Shown here: positions 18,172-30,640 of the stretch, one piece after another
Layout: every line of letters starts with the position of its first letter
Numbering within the stretch: position 1 is the first letter of the stretch
Source of the DNA: Aeromonas allosaccharophila
Lineage (GTDB): Bacteria; Pseudomonadota; Gammaproteobacteria; Enterobacterales; Aeromonadaceae
NCBI RefSeq assembly: GCF_000819685.1
Contig: NZ_CDBR01000013.1
Span: 1 to 64,000, forward strand
Direction of reading: 5' to 3'
Length of the DNA stretch: 64,000 nt
Notes under the pieces: model-generated
What the model was told of the DNA's origin: nothing
Databases searched by the model: none
The model's input: the letters and a program-made list of their open reading frames with translations, nothing else
Program-made: the position numbers and the translations under genes

Positions 18172-18302
18172 CGGCGTCAGCGCAATAGGGTGTAAACCGG
18201 GCAAGAGGGAATGGCCATAGTGTGGCTGGCCTATCCCTGTCACTTTGGGCTCACCACCGAGCAACACGCCGAGCTGCTGGCAAGTCGGTAACGGCACCAG
18301 CG
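18088..18302 (+). repeat. Tandem diverged copy of the rnm 3' end
   Basis: Bases 18088-18182 (last codons and stop of rnm) recur at 18205-18302, with a 120-bp offset over most of the length and one 3-bp insertion. The second copy keeps an open frame and its own TAA at 18289-18291. Within the shared codons most differences are synonymous (TTG/CTG, CAT/CAC, GCA/GCC, GCG/GCA, CGC/CGG), so the copy looks like the end of a different functional allele and not a simple duplication that then drifted. Confidence 0.85.
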
Positions 18303-18397
18303 AAGCGGCCACAAACAGGTTAAGGTAGTGTCATGGGTTATTGACCCGTGACCATACGAGCGGGCAGGTATTGCTGCCCCCATTGCGAGAACAAGCT

Positions 18398-19018
18398 ATG
18401 AGTCAGCATTTTTACGTACATCCGGAAAACCCCCAGGCCCGATTGATCGGTCAGGCGGTACAGATCATCCAGAACGGCGGCGTCATCGTCTATCCGACCG
18501 ACTCCGGTTATGCGCTGGGTTGCCAGATGGGTGAAAAAGGCGCGCTGGAGCGCATCTGCCGCATCCGTCGTCTCGATGCGACCCACGACTTTACTCTGGT
18601 GTGCCGCGATCTCTCCGAGATCGCGACCTACGCCAAGGTCGACAACAGCGCGTTTCGCCTAATCAAGAACAACACCCCGGGCGCCTACACCTTCATCTTC
18701 AAGGCGACCAAAGAGGTGCCGCGCCGCCTGATGAACGAGAAGAAGAAGACCATCGGTATCCGTATTCCGGACAACAAGATCGCCCAGGCGCTCTTGGAAG
18801 CCCTCGGTGAGCCGCTGCTCTCCACCACCCTGATCCTGCCGGACTCCGAGATGGCCGAGTTCGACCCGGAAGAGATCTTCGACAAGCTGGGCAAGCAGAT
18901 CGATCTGGTGGTCAACGGCGGCTATCTGGGCGAGCAGCCCACCACAGTAGTCGATTTCTCTGACGACGAGCCGGTATTGCGTCGTCGCGGCGCCGGGGAT
19001 CCGACCCCGTTTGAGTGA
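18398..19018 (+). CDS. yciO: YciO-type Sua5/YrdC-fold protein
   Basis: 206 residues from ATG 18398 (an upstream in-frame ATG at 18341 lies in noncoding-looking sequence). The YrdC-like fold binds L-threonine and ATP in TsaC. YciO proteins share the fold, with markers GGVIVYPTDSGYALGC, NNTPGAYTFI, KKKTIGIRIPDN and the S-T-T segment, but their threonylcarbamoyl-AMP activity is much weaker and the physiological role is unclear. The final codons overlap the scpA start region. Neighbours rnm and scpAB match the enteric/Vibrio order. Confidence 0.9.
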   Translation: MSQHFYVHPENPQARLIGQAVQIIQNGGVIVYPTDSGYALGCQMGEKGALERICRIRRLDATHDFTLVCRDLSEIATYAKVDNSAFRLIKNNTPGAYTFIFKATKEVPRRLMNEKKKTIGIRIPDNKIAQALLEALGEPLLSTTLILPDSEMAEFDPEEIFDKLGKQIDLVVNGGYLGEQPTTVVDFSDDEPVLRRRGAGDPTPFE

Positions 19019-19877
19019 TGTCGCTGAACCGGTGACAGTCCCCTCCGCCGAGACGGGGGCTGGCTCCATCCTACCCATCGCGAAAGTCCTGGGACAGCCC
19101 TATCACGAGCTGCCCCAGGACCTGTTCATCCCGCCTGATGCGCTGGAGGTGTTCCTCGATACCTTCGAGGGGCCGCTGGATCTGCTGCTCTACCTGATCC
19201 GGCGCCAGCAGCTCGATATCCTCAATTTGCCTATCCTGCAGATCACCGCCCAGTACATGGAGTACGTGGAGCTGATGCAGGGGCTCAACCTTGAGCTGGC
19301 GGCTGAGTATCTGCTGATGGCGGCCTGGCTCGCGGAGATCAAATCCCGCCTGTTGCTACCCAAGGCGCCGGAGCTGGAGGATGAAGAGGAGGGGGAAGAC
19401 CCGCGGGTGACCCTGATCCGCCGCCTGCAGGAGTACGAACGCTACAAGGTGGGAGGCGAGCGCCTCAACGAGTTGCCACGGGTGGAGCGGGAGATCTTTA
19501 TCGCCGCCGCCTTGCCCCCCGATTTTGGTGCTCTCAAGCCACTGGCGCCCGATGTTTCGCTGGTTGAGCTCGCCCTTTACATGCAAAGTGTGGTAAAACG
19601 CGCGACTCATTTCGAACATCACCAGATCCGCCGCGAACAGATCCCGACCCGGGTACGCATGGCGGAGATCCTCGCCATGCTCACGCTGGGGCAGACCCTG
19701 CGCCTTGAGCAGGTGCTGCGCGCCGAAGAGGGGCGCATGGGGGTACTGGTGACGTTTCTGGCCCTGCTGGAGCTGTGCAAGGAGCAACTGATCTGGATCC
19801 TGCAGGCAGAACCACTCGGCCCAATCCATTTCGCGTTGGCTGCAGAAGAGAATGAGAAACGTGAACAGACCCATTGA
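19011..19877 (+). CDS. scpA: Segregation and condensation protein A
   Basis: 288 residues from a TTG at 19011, overlapping the yciO stop; a GTG at 19032 is an alternative start. Kleisin partner of SMC-type condensins. Signature FLDTFEGPLDLLLYLIRRQQLDILNLPI, cut here to its two halves FEGPLDLLLYLIRR and LDILNLPI, and a C-terminal winged helix. An acidic stretch (ELEDEEEGED) sits mid-protein. scpB follows after 86 bp. No smc gene is in the window. Confidence 0.92.
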   Translation: MSDVAEPVTVPSAETGAGSILPIAKVLGQPYHELPQDLFIPPDALEVFLDTFEGPLDLLLYLIRRQQLDILNLPILQITAQYMEYVELMQGLNLELAAEYLLMAAWLAEIKSRLLLPKAPELEDEEEGEDPRVTLIRRLQEYERYKVGGERLNELPRVEREIFIAAALPPDFGALKPLAPDVSLVELALYMQSVVKRATHFEHHQIRREQIPTRVRMAEILAMLTLGQTLRLEQVLRAEEGRMGVLVTFLALLELCKEQLIWILQAEPLGPIHFALAAEENEKREQTH

Positions 19878-19963
19878 GCGTGCATCCCGTCTGTTGTGTT
19901 GCAGCCAGACCCCCTGGGTCACAGTGCATTTCGCATTGGCCGAGCAGAGCGAGGAGGGCAACC

Positions 19964-20536
19964 GTGGCGCTGCCCACTGAACGACTCAAGACCTTGATCG
20001 AAGCGGCGCTGTTTGTGGCCGGTCGTCCGCTCAATGTCAGCGAGCTGAAAAGCAGCGTGCTGGCCGATTATCCGGTGACCAGTCGCTATGTTCAGCTGCT
20101 GTTGGCCGAGATCAGGCAAGATTACAGCTCGCGGGGCGTCGAGCTCAAAGAGGTCGCCTCCGGCTGGCGCTTTCAGGCGCGTCAGGAGTATGCCGAGGAG
20201 CTCTCACGGCTCTGGAGCGAGCGGGCGCCGCGCTATTCGCGCGCCGTGATGGAGACGTTGACCCTGATCGCCTATCGCCAACCCATCACCCGGGCCGAGA
20301 TCGAAGCGATCCGCGGGGTGGCGGTGTCGAGCCAGATAGTGAATACCCTGAAAGAGCGTGGCTGGGTGCGCAGCATCGGCCACAAAGAGGTGGCCGGTCG
20401 CCCCGAGCTGCTCGCCACCACCAGAGAGTTTCTGGATTACTTTAATCTGCAGAGTCTGGAGCAGCTCCCCGAGCTGGATCCGGAGCTGCAACCCCTGTTG
20501 CCCTCTGCGGTGGACGGGGAGAACGATGCTCGGTGA
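19964..20536 (+). CDS. scpB: Segregation and condensation protein B
   Basis: 190 residues from GTG 19964, chosen because AGGAGG lies 6 bases upstream; the frame is open further left but without such a site. Two winged-helix domains that bind ScpA; motifs LIEAALFVAGRPL, ETLTLIAYRQPITRAEIE, and GRPELLATT at the C-terminus. Works with ScpA in chromosome compaction. Confidence 0.93.
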   Translation: MALPTERLKTLIEAALFVAGRPLNVSELKSSVLADYPVTSRYVQLLLAEIRQDYSSRGVELKEVASGWRFQARQEYAEELSRLWSERAPRYSRAVMETLTLIAYRQPITRAEIEAIRGVAVSSQIVNTLKERGWVRSIGHKEVAGRPELLATTREFLDYFNLQSLEQLPELDPELQPLLPSAVDGENDAR

Positions 20537-20670
20537 ATGGCACCCAAGTGTGCCGATGTCACCGAGATATACATTTTTCAACTGTGGCGAGTGCTCCAAC
20601 CGGCGTTTGTTACAGTTAACCCCGTTGCCCCTTTTACCTGTGGGCAGCGATCAACAATCAGGTAACCCCG

Positions 20671-21594
20671 ATGAGTGAAAAACTGCAAAAAGTGTTGGCC
20701 CGCGCGGGTCACGGCTCCCGTCGTGAGATGGAGGCCCTGATCACCGCAGGTCGGGTCAGTGTGGATGGCAAGGTCGCCACACTGGGGGATCGCGTCGAAG
20801 TGAACGCCGTGATCCGGGTGGATGGTCACCAGGTCAAGACCCGCGGGGCAGAGGAAGTGATCTGCCGCGTACTGGCTTACCACAAGCCGGAAGGGGAGAT
20901 GTGTACCCGTCACGATCCGGAAGGTCGTCCCACCGTGTTTGATCGTCTGCCCAAGATGGACGGTGCCCGCTGGATCGCGGTCGGCCGTCTCGACGTCAAC
21001 ACCTCCGGTCTGCTCTTGTTCACCACCGATGGTGAGCTGGCTAACCGTCTGATGCACCCGAGCCATCAGGTAGAGCGGGAATACGCGGTGCGCGTCTTTG
21101 GCGAGATCACCGAAGCCATGTTGCAGCGTCTGCGCAAGGGCGTACAGCTGGAAGATGGCACCGCCAGATTCACCAAGATCAAACCGGCTGGCGGTGAGGG
21201 GCTGAACCAGTGGTTCAACGTCACCCTGACCGAAGGTCGCAACCGTGAAGTGCGCCGCCTGTGGGAATCCCAGGAAGTGCAGGTCAGCCGCCTGATGCGT
21301 ATTCGCTACGGCGACGTGACCCTTGACCGCGGTATCCCGCGTGGTGGCTGGCAGGAGCTCAAACTCCCCGAGGTGAACTACCTGCGTAGCCTGGTCCATC
21401 TGCCCAACGAGACCGAATCCAAGGTCGATCTGCAGCAGGATGGCAAAACCAGCCGTCACAAGCAGGCCGCCCAGATCCGTCGCGCCGTGCAGCGACACAA
21501 AGAGATGCAGGGCAAAGAGCCCCGCGCTCGCGCCACCACCGCCCGTCGCAAGCCGCAAGCCTCTACCCGCAACTCAGGTACCGGCAGCAAGTAA
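20671..21594 (+). CDS. rluB: 23S rRNA pseudouridine(2605) synthase
   Basis: 307 residues. N-terminal S4 RNA-binding domain ([19 protein letters not shown]), then the RsuA-type catalytic domain with the active Asp in [13 protein letters not shown] and the [12 protein letters not shown] motif. The C-terminal tail (about 250-307) is basic and low-complexity, as usual for RluB. It follows scpB as in many gammaproteobacteria. Confidence 0.94.
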   Translation: MSEKLQKVLARAGHGSRREMEALITAGRVSVDGKVATLGDRVEVNAVIRVDGHQVKTRGAEEVICRVLAYHKPEGEMCTRHDPEGRPTVFDRLPKMDGARWIAVGRLDVNTSGLLLFTTDGELANRLMHPSHQVEREYAVRVFGEITEAMLQRLRKGVQLEDGTARFTKIKPAGGEGLNQWFNVTLTEGRNREVRRLWESQEVQVSRLMRIRYGDVTLDRGIPRGGWQELKLPEVNYLRSLVHLPNETESKVDLQQDGKTSRHKQAAQIRRAVQRHKEMQGKEPRARATTARRKPQASTRNSGTGSK

Positions 21595-21653
21595 GCCGAC
21601 AGCCCGTTGCGAACTGCGTGCCGTCAAATAGCGCGCAGTCGGCCAAGCAAAAG

Positions 21654-21682
21654 GCCCGCACCATCTGGTGCGGGCTTTTTTT
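21654..21682 (+). terminator. Rho-independent terminator after rluB
   Basis: 10-bp perfect stem GCCCGCACCA/TGGTGCGGGC, 2-base apparent loop, then seven T. Confidence 0.9.
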
Positions 21683-21833
21683 GTATCAAATGACCCCCCA
21701 TCGCTTGCAAAAGGGGAGGCTGAAAAGAGGTTGAGTGGCGTTTCTGTCGTCTGATCGCCCGCAGACTCGTCGCCGTGGTTGCTCTGCTCCGGTGAGCTTG
21801 TTAGCCTGTGCGGCTCTGATAGAGGAGTGAACG

Positions 21834-22700
21834 ATGAGCAAGGTACTTGATGAGCTGCTGGCGTTGCTGGCGCTGGAAAAAATCGAGGAGGGCCTGTTTC
21901 GGGGCCAGAGCCAGGATCTCGGTCTGCGGGCCGTGTTTGGCGGACAGGTAATGGGGCAGGCCTTGTCAGCCGCCAAGCAGACGGTCGAGACTGGCCGTCA
22001 GGTTCACAGTTTTCACTCCTACTTCCTGCGTCCGGGGGATGTGACCCGCCCCATCGTCTATGACGTGGAGAATATTCGCGACGGCCAGACCGTCTCCACC
22101 CGTCGGGTCAAGGCTATTCAGGGCGGCAAGCCGATCTTCTATCTCAACGCCTCGTTTCAGGTGCCCGCCGACGGCTTCGAGCATCAGGCGCAGATGCCCA
22201 CCGGCATCACCCCACCGGAAGAGCTCAAGAGCGAGCTGGAGCTGGTGCGCCCCTACGAGAACCTGATCCCGGCCTCGCTGCGGGACAAGATCCTCTGCGA
22301 GCAGCCCATCGAGATGCACCCGGTCACGTTGGTCGATCCGATCCGCCCGACGGTGCAGGATCCGGTGCGTCACGTCTGGTTCAAGGCCAATGGCCAGATG
22401 CCGGATGATCTGCGGATCCACAAATACCTGCTGGCTTACGCCTCCGACTTCAACTTCCTGCTCACCTCGCTGCAGCCCCACGGGGTGTCGTACTGGGAGC
22501 CGGATATGCAGGTGGCCACCATCGACCACTCCATGTGGTTCCACCGGGATTTCCGCTTCGACGACTGGCTGCTCTACGTGGTAGACAGCCCGAGCGCCAG
22601 CAGTGGTCGCGGTCTGGTACGCGGCCAGTTCTTTACCCGCGACGGCATGCTGGTGGCGAGCACCATGCAGGAAGGAGTGATCCGCCGTCGCGGCAGTTAA
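21834..22700 (+). CDS. tesB: Acyl-CoA thioesterase II
   Basis: 288 residues. Double hot-dog fold enzyme hydrolysing medium- and long-chain acyl-CoA. Family markers: [42 protein letters not shown] (catalytic Asp), DHSMWFHR, and [14 protein letters not shown] with the catalytic Gln region. Monocistronic, between the rluB terminator and a shared terminator with aceK. Start has GAGGAG-like AGAGGAGTG upstream. Confidence 0.95.
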   Translation: MSKVLDELLALLALEKIEEGLFRGQSQDLGLRAVFGGQVMGQALSAAKQTVETGRQVHSFHSYFLRPGDVTRPIVYDVENIRDGQTVSTRRVKAIQGGKPIFYLNASFQVPADGFEHQAQMPTGITPPEELKSELELVRPYENLIPASLRDKILCEQPIEMHPVTLVDPIRPTVQDPVRHVWFKANGQMPDDLRIHKYLLAYASDFNFLLTSLQPHGVSYWEPDMQVATIDHSMWFHRDFRFDDWLLYVVDSPSASSGRGLVRGQFFTRDGMLVASTMQEGVIRRRGS

Positions 22701-22717
22701 GTCGGGCAGCGGTCAGC

Positions 22718-22747
22718 AAAACGGGGTGGCTTGGGCCACCCCGTTTT
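22718..22747. terminator. Bidirectional terminator between tesB and aceK
   Basis: Perfect 13-bp inverted repeat (AAAACGGGGTGGC and complement), 4-base loop, A-tract and T-tract on either side, between converging genes. Confidence 0.92.
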
Positions 22748-22779
22748 CGTTACTGCGATGTGCGCGGACGCCTATGCAC

Positions 22780-24564
<1,785 letters not shown>

Positions 24565-24713
24565 TCACACGTCAGGCCACTATCGCAACATTGAAACATC
24601 TGTTCAAGTGGCAATTTTCGGGGATAAACGGTAGATTGCGCCCCTGTTTTGCTGATGGTTTAGCGACTGTTTGCTGTCTGTTTGAGAGGCCGTCCGGCCT
24701 GTGAGGAAACCCG

Positions 24714-25418
24714 ATGAAGCTCTATTTTGTCCTGGTGGCACCTGCCCGTCCTGCGAATGTGGGGGCGGCTGCCCGCGCCATGAAAACCATGGGATTCGAT
24801 GCCATGCGACTGGTGGCGAGCCGGGTACACGAAGAGGAGGAGGCGAGCTGGGTGGCCCACGGCGCCCAGGAGATCCTGACCCAGGCAGAGGCGTTCGATA
24901 CCCTGCCCGAGGCGCTGGCGGACATGGATCTGGTGATCGCCACTACCGCCCGTGAGCGCGGTCGCTACCAGCACTACCTCACGCCGGGGGAGATCCGCGA
25001 GCAGATCCGCGCCAAGCCATCCCTTGGCAAGGTCGCCATCGTCTTTGGGTGCGAGGAGTCGGGGCTCTCCAACGAGCAGCTGGCCGAGGTCGATCTCATC
25101 AGCTATCTGCCCCTCAAGGTGAGCTACCCGTCCCTCAATCTGGGGCAGGCGATCATGCTCTACGCCTACGAGATGAGTCAGCTGATGGATGAGCTCAATG
25201 CTGACGGCGCCGCAGCGGTAGCAGAAAATTTTGATAACGCCGGGCAGGTTCGGGTGCTGAAAAGCAAAACAGCAGAATTGCTGGGTGAGCTTGGGGTTTC
25301 GCAGGATGAAAAACTACATCAATGGGTGATGGACCGGGTGCCCATGCTGCCGCAGCGGGATTTGAACATGCTCCACCTGCTCTGCAAAGACCTCGCGCGC
25401 CGCTTTGGGCGCAAGTAG
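24714..25418 (+). CDS. yjtD: SPOUT-family tRNA/rRNA methyltransferase (YjtD/LasT)
   Basis: 234 residues. TrmJ-like SpoU methyltransferase, with N-terminal ARPANVGAAARAMKTMGF, central IVFGCEESGLSNEQL and the knot motif LNLGQAIMLYAYE. E. coli YjtD lies directly upstream of thrLABC, and the same order here supports this assignment over TrmJ itself, which normally sits by iscR. Substrate is not established. Confidence 0.85.
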   Translation: MKLYFVLVAPARPANVGAAARAMKTMGFDAMRLVASRVHEEEEASWVAHGAQEILTQAEAFDTLPEALADMDLVIATTARERGRYQHYLTPGEIREQIRAKPSLGKVAIVFGCEESGLSNEQLAEVDLISYLPLKVSYPSLNLGQAIMLYAYEMSQLMDELNADGAAAVAENFDNAGQVRVLKSKTAELLGELGVSQDEKLHQWVMDRVPMLPQRDLNMLHLLCKDLARRFGRK

Positions 25419-25493
25419 CAAAGAGGTTTAAGTTGACAGCCCGCCGCCCGCCGCGGTATTGCTAAAAGCCAGCTTCGTCAACGAGTGTTCGTC

Positions 25494-25568
25494 ATGCAGT
25501 TATTCACCAACGTCATCACCACCACCATTATTACCGGTACCACCACAGGTGGCACTGGGGCCGGTTGA
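25494..25568 (+). CDS. thrL: thr operon leader peptide
   Basis: 24 codons rich in Thr (9) and Ile (3): starts MQLFTNVITTTIITGTTT and ends GAG-TGA. It precedes a terminator hairpin by 27 bp and thrA by 113 bp. Ribosome stalling at Thr or Ile codons should relieve termination, as in E. coli. A longer overlapping frame from 25459 was rejected in its favour. Confidence 0.93.
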   Translation: MQLFTNVITTTIITGTTTGGTGAG

Positions 25569-25595
25569 TGCGCTGACGAACAAGCACAGAAATCA

Positions 25596-25630
25596 AAAAA
25601 GGCCCGTACCCACCCAGTACGGGCCTTTTT
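25596..25630 (+). terminator. thr attenuator hairpin
   Basis: 14-bp perfect stem (AAAAAGGCCCGTAC and complement) with a 7-base loop and T-tract, between thrL and thrA. Confidence 0.92.
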
Positions 25631-25681
25631 GTTGGATTGGTTTTTAGATTGAATTTCATAGATTTACAGGGAGAGAAAGCG

Positions 25682-28141
25682 ATGAGAGTGTTGAAATTTG
25701 GCGGGTCTTCACTGGCCGATGCAGAGCGTTTTTTACGGGTGGCCGATATCGCGGTCAATACCCACGGCCAATCTCAGGTAGCCCTGGTGCTCTCTGCACC
25801 TGCCAAGGTGACCAATCATCTGGTGGCGCTGGTCGAGCAGACCAGCCGCGGCATGGATGCCAGTTCCACCCTGTTTGAAGTGAACGGTATCTTCTCCCGC
25901 CTGCTGGCCGGGTTGAAGGCGGCCTATCCGGCGCTCGATGACAAGGCGCTGCTGGCCCGTCTCACTGCCGAGCTGGATCAGGTGGAGCGGCTGATGCAGG
26001 GCATCAGCCTGCTTGGCCTCTGCCCGGACAACGTGCAGGCGCGCATTCTGAGCCGTGGTGAGAACCTCTCCATCGCCTTTATGCACGAACTGCTGCGGGT
26101 GCGCGGTCTGGATCCAGAGCTGATCGTACCGGAAGAGCTGCTGGCCACCGACGGCGGCTATCTGGAAGCCCATGTCGATATCGAAGCCTCCCGCCTGCGC
26201 TTTGCCGCCAAGGGATTACGCAGCGACTGCCTTTACTTGATGCCGGGCTTTACCGGCGGTAGCGACAAGGGCGAGACCGTGCTGCTGGGTCGCAACGGCT
26301 CTGACTATTCAGCAGCCGTGCTGGCTGCCTGTGTCGATGCCGAGTGCTGCGAGATCTGGACTGACGTCGAGGGTTGCTACAGCTGTGACCCCCGTCTGGT
26401 GCCGGATGCCTACCTGCTGAAAACCCTCTCCTACAAGGAGGCGATGGAGCTCTCCTACTTCGGCGCCAAGGTGCTGCACCCGAAAACCATCGCGCCTGTG
26501 GCCCAGTTCCACATTCCCTGCCTCATCAAGAACAGCTTCAACCCGCAAGGGCCGGGCACCCTGATCGGCCCCGAGAGCGGCGACGACGACCTGAAAGTGA
26601 AGGCCATCTCCGACTTGTCCGGCATGTGCATGTTCAACGTCTCCGGCCCCGGCATGAAGGGGATGGTCGGCATGGCCGGTCGCATCTTCTCCGCCGTCTC
26701 CCGCGCCGGGGTCAGCATCGTGCTGATCACCCAGTCATCCTCCGAGTACAGCGTCAGCTTCTGTATCCACAGCTACGACAGTGAGAAGACCCGCAAGGTG
26801 CTGGAACGCGAGTTCGAGCTCGAATTCAAAAACCAGCTGCTGGAGCCGCTGGATATCATCAGCGATCTGGCGATCATCTCCCTCATCGGTGACGGCATGC
26901 GCACCAGCAAAGGGATGGCGGCCCGCTTCTTCACCTCGCTGGCGCAAGCCTCCATCAATATCGTCGCCATCGCGCAAGGGTCGAGCGAGCGCTCCATCTC
27001 TGCGGTGGTGCGGGATCGCAAGGTGGCGGAAGCGATCAAGGCGTGTCACCAGAACTTCTTTGGCAGCCAGCACTTTATCGACCTGTTTGTGGTCGGGGTC
27101 GGCGGGGTCGGTGCCGCGCTGGTGGATCAGATTGCCCGCCAGCAACCGGTACTGGCCGAGCAGGGCACTGGCCTGCGGGTCGTTGCCATCGCAAACAGCC
27201 GCCAGATGGCGGTCAACAAGGATGGCCTGAACCTCGCCAACTGGCGTGAACAGCTGGTCGAGGCCCGCGACAGCTTCTCGCTGGAAGGGGTGAAAAAGCT
27301 GGTGGAAGATAGCCACATCATCAACCCGGTGATCGTTGACTGCACCTCCTCCGAGGCGGTGGCCGTCCAGTATGCCGACTTCCTCGCCGCCGGTTTCCAT
27401 GTGGTCACTCCGAACAAGAAGGCCAACACCGGTTCGCTCGATTACTATAAGGCGCTGCGCCGCACTGCTCGCCAGACTCGCCGCAAGTTCCTCTATGAAA
27501 CCAACGTAGGCGCGGGTCTGCCGGTTATCGAGAACCTGCAGAACCTGATCAAGGCCGGTGACAAGCTGCGTGCCTTCGACGGCATCCTCTCCGGTTCCCT
27601 CTCCTTTATCTTCGGCAAGCTGGATGAGGGGATGGCCTTCTCCGAGGCGACCCGAATCGCTCGCAGCAACGGCTTCACCGAGCCGGATCCCCGCGATGAC
27701 CTCAACGGCATGGATGTGGCGCGCAAGCTGCTCATTCTGGCTCGCGAGGCGGGCATGGCGCTGGAGCTCTCCGATGTGGACGTGGAGCAGGCGCTGCCGC
27801 CCGGCTTCGATGTGAGTGGCGACGTGGAAGCCTTTATGGCCCGTCTTCCTGAAGCCGACGGCTGGTTCCGCGACCAGTTCGCCGCAGCGCAGCGTGAAGG
27901 CAAGGTGCTGCGCTATGTGGGTTCCATCGAGGGTGGCAAGTGCAAGGTCGCCATCAAGGCGGTCGGTGGCGATGAGCCGCTGTTCAAGGTCAAAGACGGG
28001 GAGAACGCGCTCGCCTTCTTCTCTACCTACTACCAGCCGATCCCGCTGGTGCTGCGCGGCTACGGCGCCGGTACCGAAGTGACCGCGGCGGGCGTCTTTG
28101 CTGACGTGCTGCGCACCCAGAACTGGAAGCAGGAGCTATAA
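25682..28141 (+). CDS. thrA: Bifunctional aspartokinase I / homoserine dehydrogenase I
   Basis: 819 residues from ATG 25682, behind AGGGAGAG. Aspartokinase domain starts with [11 protein letters not shown]; then two ACT regulatory domains (about 315-460; [17 protein letters not shown] and [15 protein letters not shown]) that bind threonine; homoserine dehydrogenase domain from about 465 with the NAD(P) motif [12 protein letters not shown] and the catalytic segment [15 protein letters not shown]. First and third steps of threonine synthesis. Repression by thrL attenuation and feedback by Thr are expected. thrB follows after 2 bp. Confidence 0.97.
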   Translation: MRVLKFGGSSLADAERFLRVADIAVNTHGQSQVALVLSAPAKVTNHLVALVEQTSRGMDASSTLFEVNGIFSRLLAGLKAAYPALDDKALLARLTAELDQVERLMQGISLLGLCPDNVQARILSRGENLSIAFMHELLRVRGLDPELIVPEELLATDGGYLEAHVDIEASRLRFAAKGLRSDCLYLMPGFTGGSDKGETVLLGRNGSDYSAAVLAACVDAECCEIWTDVEGCYSCDPRLVPDAYLLKTLSYKEAMELSYFGAKVLHPKTIAPVAQFHIPCLIKNSFNPQGPGTLIGPESGDDDLKVKAISDLSGMCMFNVSGPGMKGMVGMAGRIFSAVSRAGVSIVLITQSSSEYSVSFCIHSYDSEKTRKVLEREFELEFKNQLLEPLDIISDLAIISLIGDGMRTSKGMAARFFTSLAQASINIVAIAQGSSERSISAVVRDRKVAEAIKACHQNFFGSQHFIDLFVVGVGGVGAALVDQIARQQPVLAEQGTGLRVVAIANSRQMAVNKDGLNLANWREQLVEARDSFSLEGVKKLVEDSHIINPVIVDCTSSEAVAVQYADFLAAGFHVVTPNKKANTGSLDYYKALRRTARQTRRKFLYETNVGAGLPVIENLQNLIKAGDKLRAFDGILSGSLSFIFGKLDEGMAFSEATRIARSNGFTEPDPRDDLNGMDVARKLLILAREAGMALELSDVDVEQALPPGFDVSGDVEAFMARLPEADGWFRDQFAAAQREGKVLRYVGSIEGGKCKVAIKAVGGDEPLFKVKDGENALAFFSTYYQPIPLVLRGYGAGTEVTAAGVFADVLRTQNWKQEL

Positions 28142-28143
28142 GC

Positions 28144-29124
28144 ATGAGTTCAGACATGTACCAGAACGGTAGCGTGGTCGCCTACGCGCCCGCCTCCAGC
28201 GCCAACCTGAGCGTGGGATTCGATGTACTGGGGGCGGCGCTCGCCCCCGTGGATGGCTCCCTCTTGGGCGATCGGGTGCAGGTGAAAGGGGCTGACGTGC
28301 CGTTTGCCCTCTCATCCGTGGGCCGTTACGCCCACAAGCTGCCGGATGATCCGAAAAAAAATATCCTGTTCGACTGCTGGGTCGCCTATGGCGAGGCCCT
28401 GGAGAAGCGCGGTCTTGGTCTCAAGCCGCTTGAAATGGTGCTGGAGAAGAACCTGCCGGTCGGCTCGGGTCTGGGGTCGAGCGCCTGCAGCGTGGTGGCG
28501 GCGCTGGAAGGGCTCAACGTCTTTCACGGCGAGCCGCTCAATGAGCACGACATGCTGCTGCTGATGGGGGAGATGGAAGGCAAGATCTCCGGCTCCGTTC
28601 ACTACGACAACGTGGCTCCCTGTTATCTCGGCGGCATGCAGCTGGTGCTGGAAGAGCACGGCGTTATCAGCCAGGGCATTCCGGTGTTCGAGCAGTGGTA
28701 CTGGGTGGTCTGCTACCCGGGCACAGTGGTCTCCACCGCCGCAGCCCGCGCCATCCTGCCGGCCCAATATCGCCGTCAGGATTGCCTCACCTACGGCCGT
28801 CGCCTGGCTGCCTTTGTCCACGCCAGCTACACCGGGCAGGAGGGGCTGGCGGCCAGCGTACTGAAAGACGTGATTGCCGAGCCCTACCGCGCGGCGCTGA
28901 TTGAAGGCTTTGCCGAGGTGCGGGCACAGGCGGCCCAGAACGGGGCGCTGGCCACCGGCATCTCCGGCTCCGGTCCCACCGTGTTTGTGGTGATGAAGGA
29001 GCTGGCGCAGGCCGAGCGAATGAAGGATTGGATGGAAGCACATTTCGTGCAGAACGAAGATGGATTTGCCCGGGTCTGCAAACTGGACATGGCCGGGGCA
29101 CGGGTAACAGGAAGCGAGCTATGA
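28144..29124 (+). CDS. thrB: Homoserine kinase
   Basis: 326 residues. GHMP kinase phosphorylating homoserine. ATP loop [19 protein letters not shown]-terminal [17 protein letters not shown]-terminal [11 protein letters not shown]. Starts 2 bp after thrA and overlaps thrC by 4 bp. A second Met at codon 5 is an alternative start that would drop four residues. Confidence 0.96.
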   Translation: MSSDMYQNGSVVAYAPASSANLSVGFDVLGAALAPVDGSLLGDRVQVKGADVPFALSSVGRYAHKLPDDPKKNILFDCWVAYGEALEKRGLGLKPLEMVLEKNLPVGSGLGSSACSVVAALEGLNVFHGEPLNEHDMLLLMGEMEGKISGSVHYDNVAPCYLGGMQLVLEEHGVISQGIPVFEQWYWVVCYPGTVVSTAAARAILPAQYRRQDCLTYGRRLAAFVHASYTGQEGLAASVLKDVIAEPYRAALIEGFAEVRAQAAQNGALATGISGSGPTVFVVMKELAQAERMKDWMEAHFVQNEDGFARVCKLDMAGARVTGSEL

Positions 29125-30395
29125 ATCTTTACAATATCAAGGACAACAGCGAACAGGTGAGCTTTGCGCAGGCGGTGCGTCAGGGCTTGGGTCGCGAACA
29201 GGGGCTCTTTTTCCCCGAACAACTCGAACCGCTCGCCGATGTGGATGCCCTGCTCGCTCTGCCGCTGGCCGAACGCTCTGCCCGCATCATCAGCCACCTG
29301 CTGGGGGACGAAGTGCCCGCCGCCAAGGTCAGCGAGCTGATCGACGCCGCCTTCACCTTCCCGGCGCCGCTGGTCAAATTGAAAGATGGCACTTATGCCC
29401 TTGAGCTGTTCCATGGCCCGACCCTGGCATTCAAGGATTTTGGCGGCCGCTTTATGGCTCAGTGTCTGGCCACCTTCCGCACCAACGACAAGATCACCAT
29501 ACTCACCGCCACCTCCGGCGACACCGGCGCAGCCGTTGCCCACGCCTTCTATGGGCTGGAGGGGATTGAAGTGGTGATCCTCTATCCCAAGGGCAAGATA
29601 AGCCCCTTGCAGGAGAAGCTCTTCTGCACCCTCGGCGGCAATATCCGCACCATCGCCATCGACGGCGACTTCGATGCCTGTCAGGCGCTGGTAAAACAGG
29701 CTTTTGACGACGAAGCGTTGAAAAAGGCCATTGGCCTCAACTCCGCCAACTCCATCAATATCAGCCGTCTGCTGGCGCAGGTTTGCTACTACTTCGAGGC
29801 CGTTGCCCAGTTGCCGAAAGCCGACCGCGCCAAGGCGGTGATCAGCGTGCCGTCCGGCAACTTTGGCAACCTCACTGCAGGCTTGATTGCCAAGGCGCTG
29901 GGGCTGCCGGTGAAGCGCTTTATCGCTGCCACCAACGCCAACGACACCGTGCCGCGCTACCTGAAAACCGGTCAGTGGGAGCCGCACCAGACAGTGGCAA
30001 CTCTGTCGAACGCCATGGATGTCAGCCGCCCCAACAACTGGCCGCGGGTGGAAGAGCTCTGCCGCCGCAAGGGCTGGGGTCTGGAAACTCTGGGTTCCGG
30101 CATGCGTGACGATGCGCAGACTCGCGATGCCCTTAAACGCCTGCACCAGCTGGATTACCTCTGTGAACCCCACGGGGCGATTGCCTGGGATCTGCTGGGG
30201 GAACAGCTGGCCGAGGACGAGGTAGGGGTCTTCCTCTGCACCGCCCATCCCGCCAAGTTCAAGGAGTCGGTGGACGAGATCCTCAATCTCGATGTACCGC
30301 TGCCCGCCCCGCTCGCCAAACACGCCGAGCTGCCGCTGCTCTCTGTTAATTTGCCTGCGGAGTTTGCCCGGTTAAGAGCGTTTTTGGTGGGTTAA
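29121..30395 (+). CDS. thrC: Threonine synthase
   Basis: 424 residues from ATG 29121, which overlaps the thrB stop as ATGA; longer upstream frames lie inside thrB. PLP enzyme converting O-phosphohomoserine to threonine. PLP lysine in [24 protein letters not shown]; phosphate loop [10 protein letters not shown]. Last gene of the operon. Confidence 0.97.
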   Translation: MNLYNIKDNSEQVSFAQAVRQGLGREQGLFFPEQLEPLADVDALLALPLAERSARIISHLLGDEVPAAKVSELIDAAFTFPAPLVKLKDGTYALELFHGPTLAFKDFGGRFMAQCLATFRTNDKITILTATSGDTGAAVAHAFYGLEGIEVVILYPKGKISPLQEKLFCTLGGNIRTIAIDGDFDACQALVKQAFDDEALKKAIGLNSANSINISRLLAQVCYYFEAVAQLPKADRAKAVISVPSGNFGNLTAGLIAKALGLPVKRFIAATNANDTVPRYLKTGQWEPHQTVATLSNAMDVSRPNNWPRVEELCRRKGWGLETLGSGMRDDAQTRDALKRLHQLDYLCEPHGAIAWDLLGEQLAEDEVGVFLCTAHPAKFKESVDEILNLDVPLPAPLAKHAELPLLSVNLPAEFARLRAFLVG

Positions 30396-30510
30396 GCCGT
30401 TGAACTGAGATAACTGATAGAAATAAAAATCCCCCGGTAACGGGGCAATTCTGTTCACTTAAGAGGAGCCGCATTGTGATCTACCGGAAAACGGGTCTTT
30501 GATATATTCA

Positions 30511-30545
30511 CCGCCCTGGGCCTCGATGGCCTGGGGCGTTTTTCT
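30511..30545 (+). terminator. Probable thr operon terminator
   Basis: CGCCC-TG-GGCC / GGCC-TG-GGGCG stem with a 2x2 internal mismatch and 5-base loop, followed by TTTTTCT. About 115 bp past thrC. Confidence 0.7.
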
Positions 30546-30640
30546 ATGAACATGACGCCTATGCTGCCCTGCAGCCCTGAATCGCCCCCAGTTCCCTAGA
30601 CACCTCACAGCCTTAAAATGAGGTAACTATTGGAGGTGTT

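Noticed and set aside
25459-25647. 62-codon frame overlapping the thr leader
   Set aside because: The thrL frame from 25494 has the Thr/Ile run and correct position to the attenuator.
30396-30577. Direct repeat of the ssrA 3' end as attL
   Set aside because: No GGTGGAGCTGGGG-like sequence was found there by eye.
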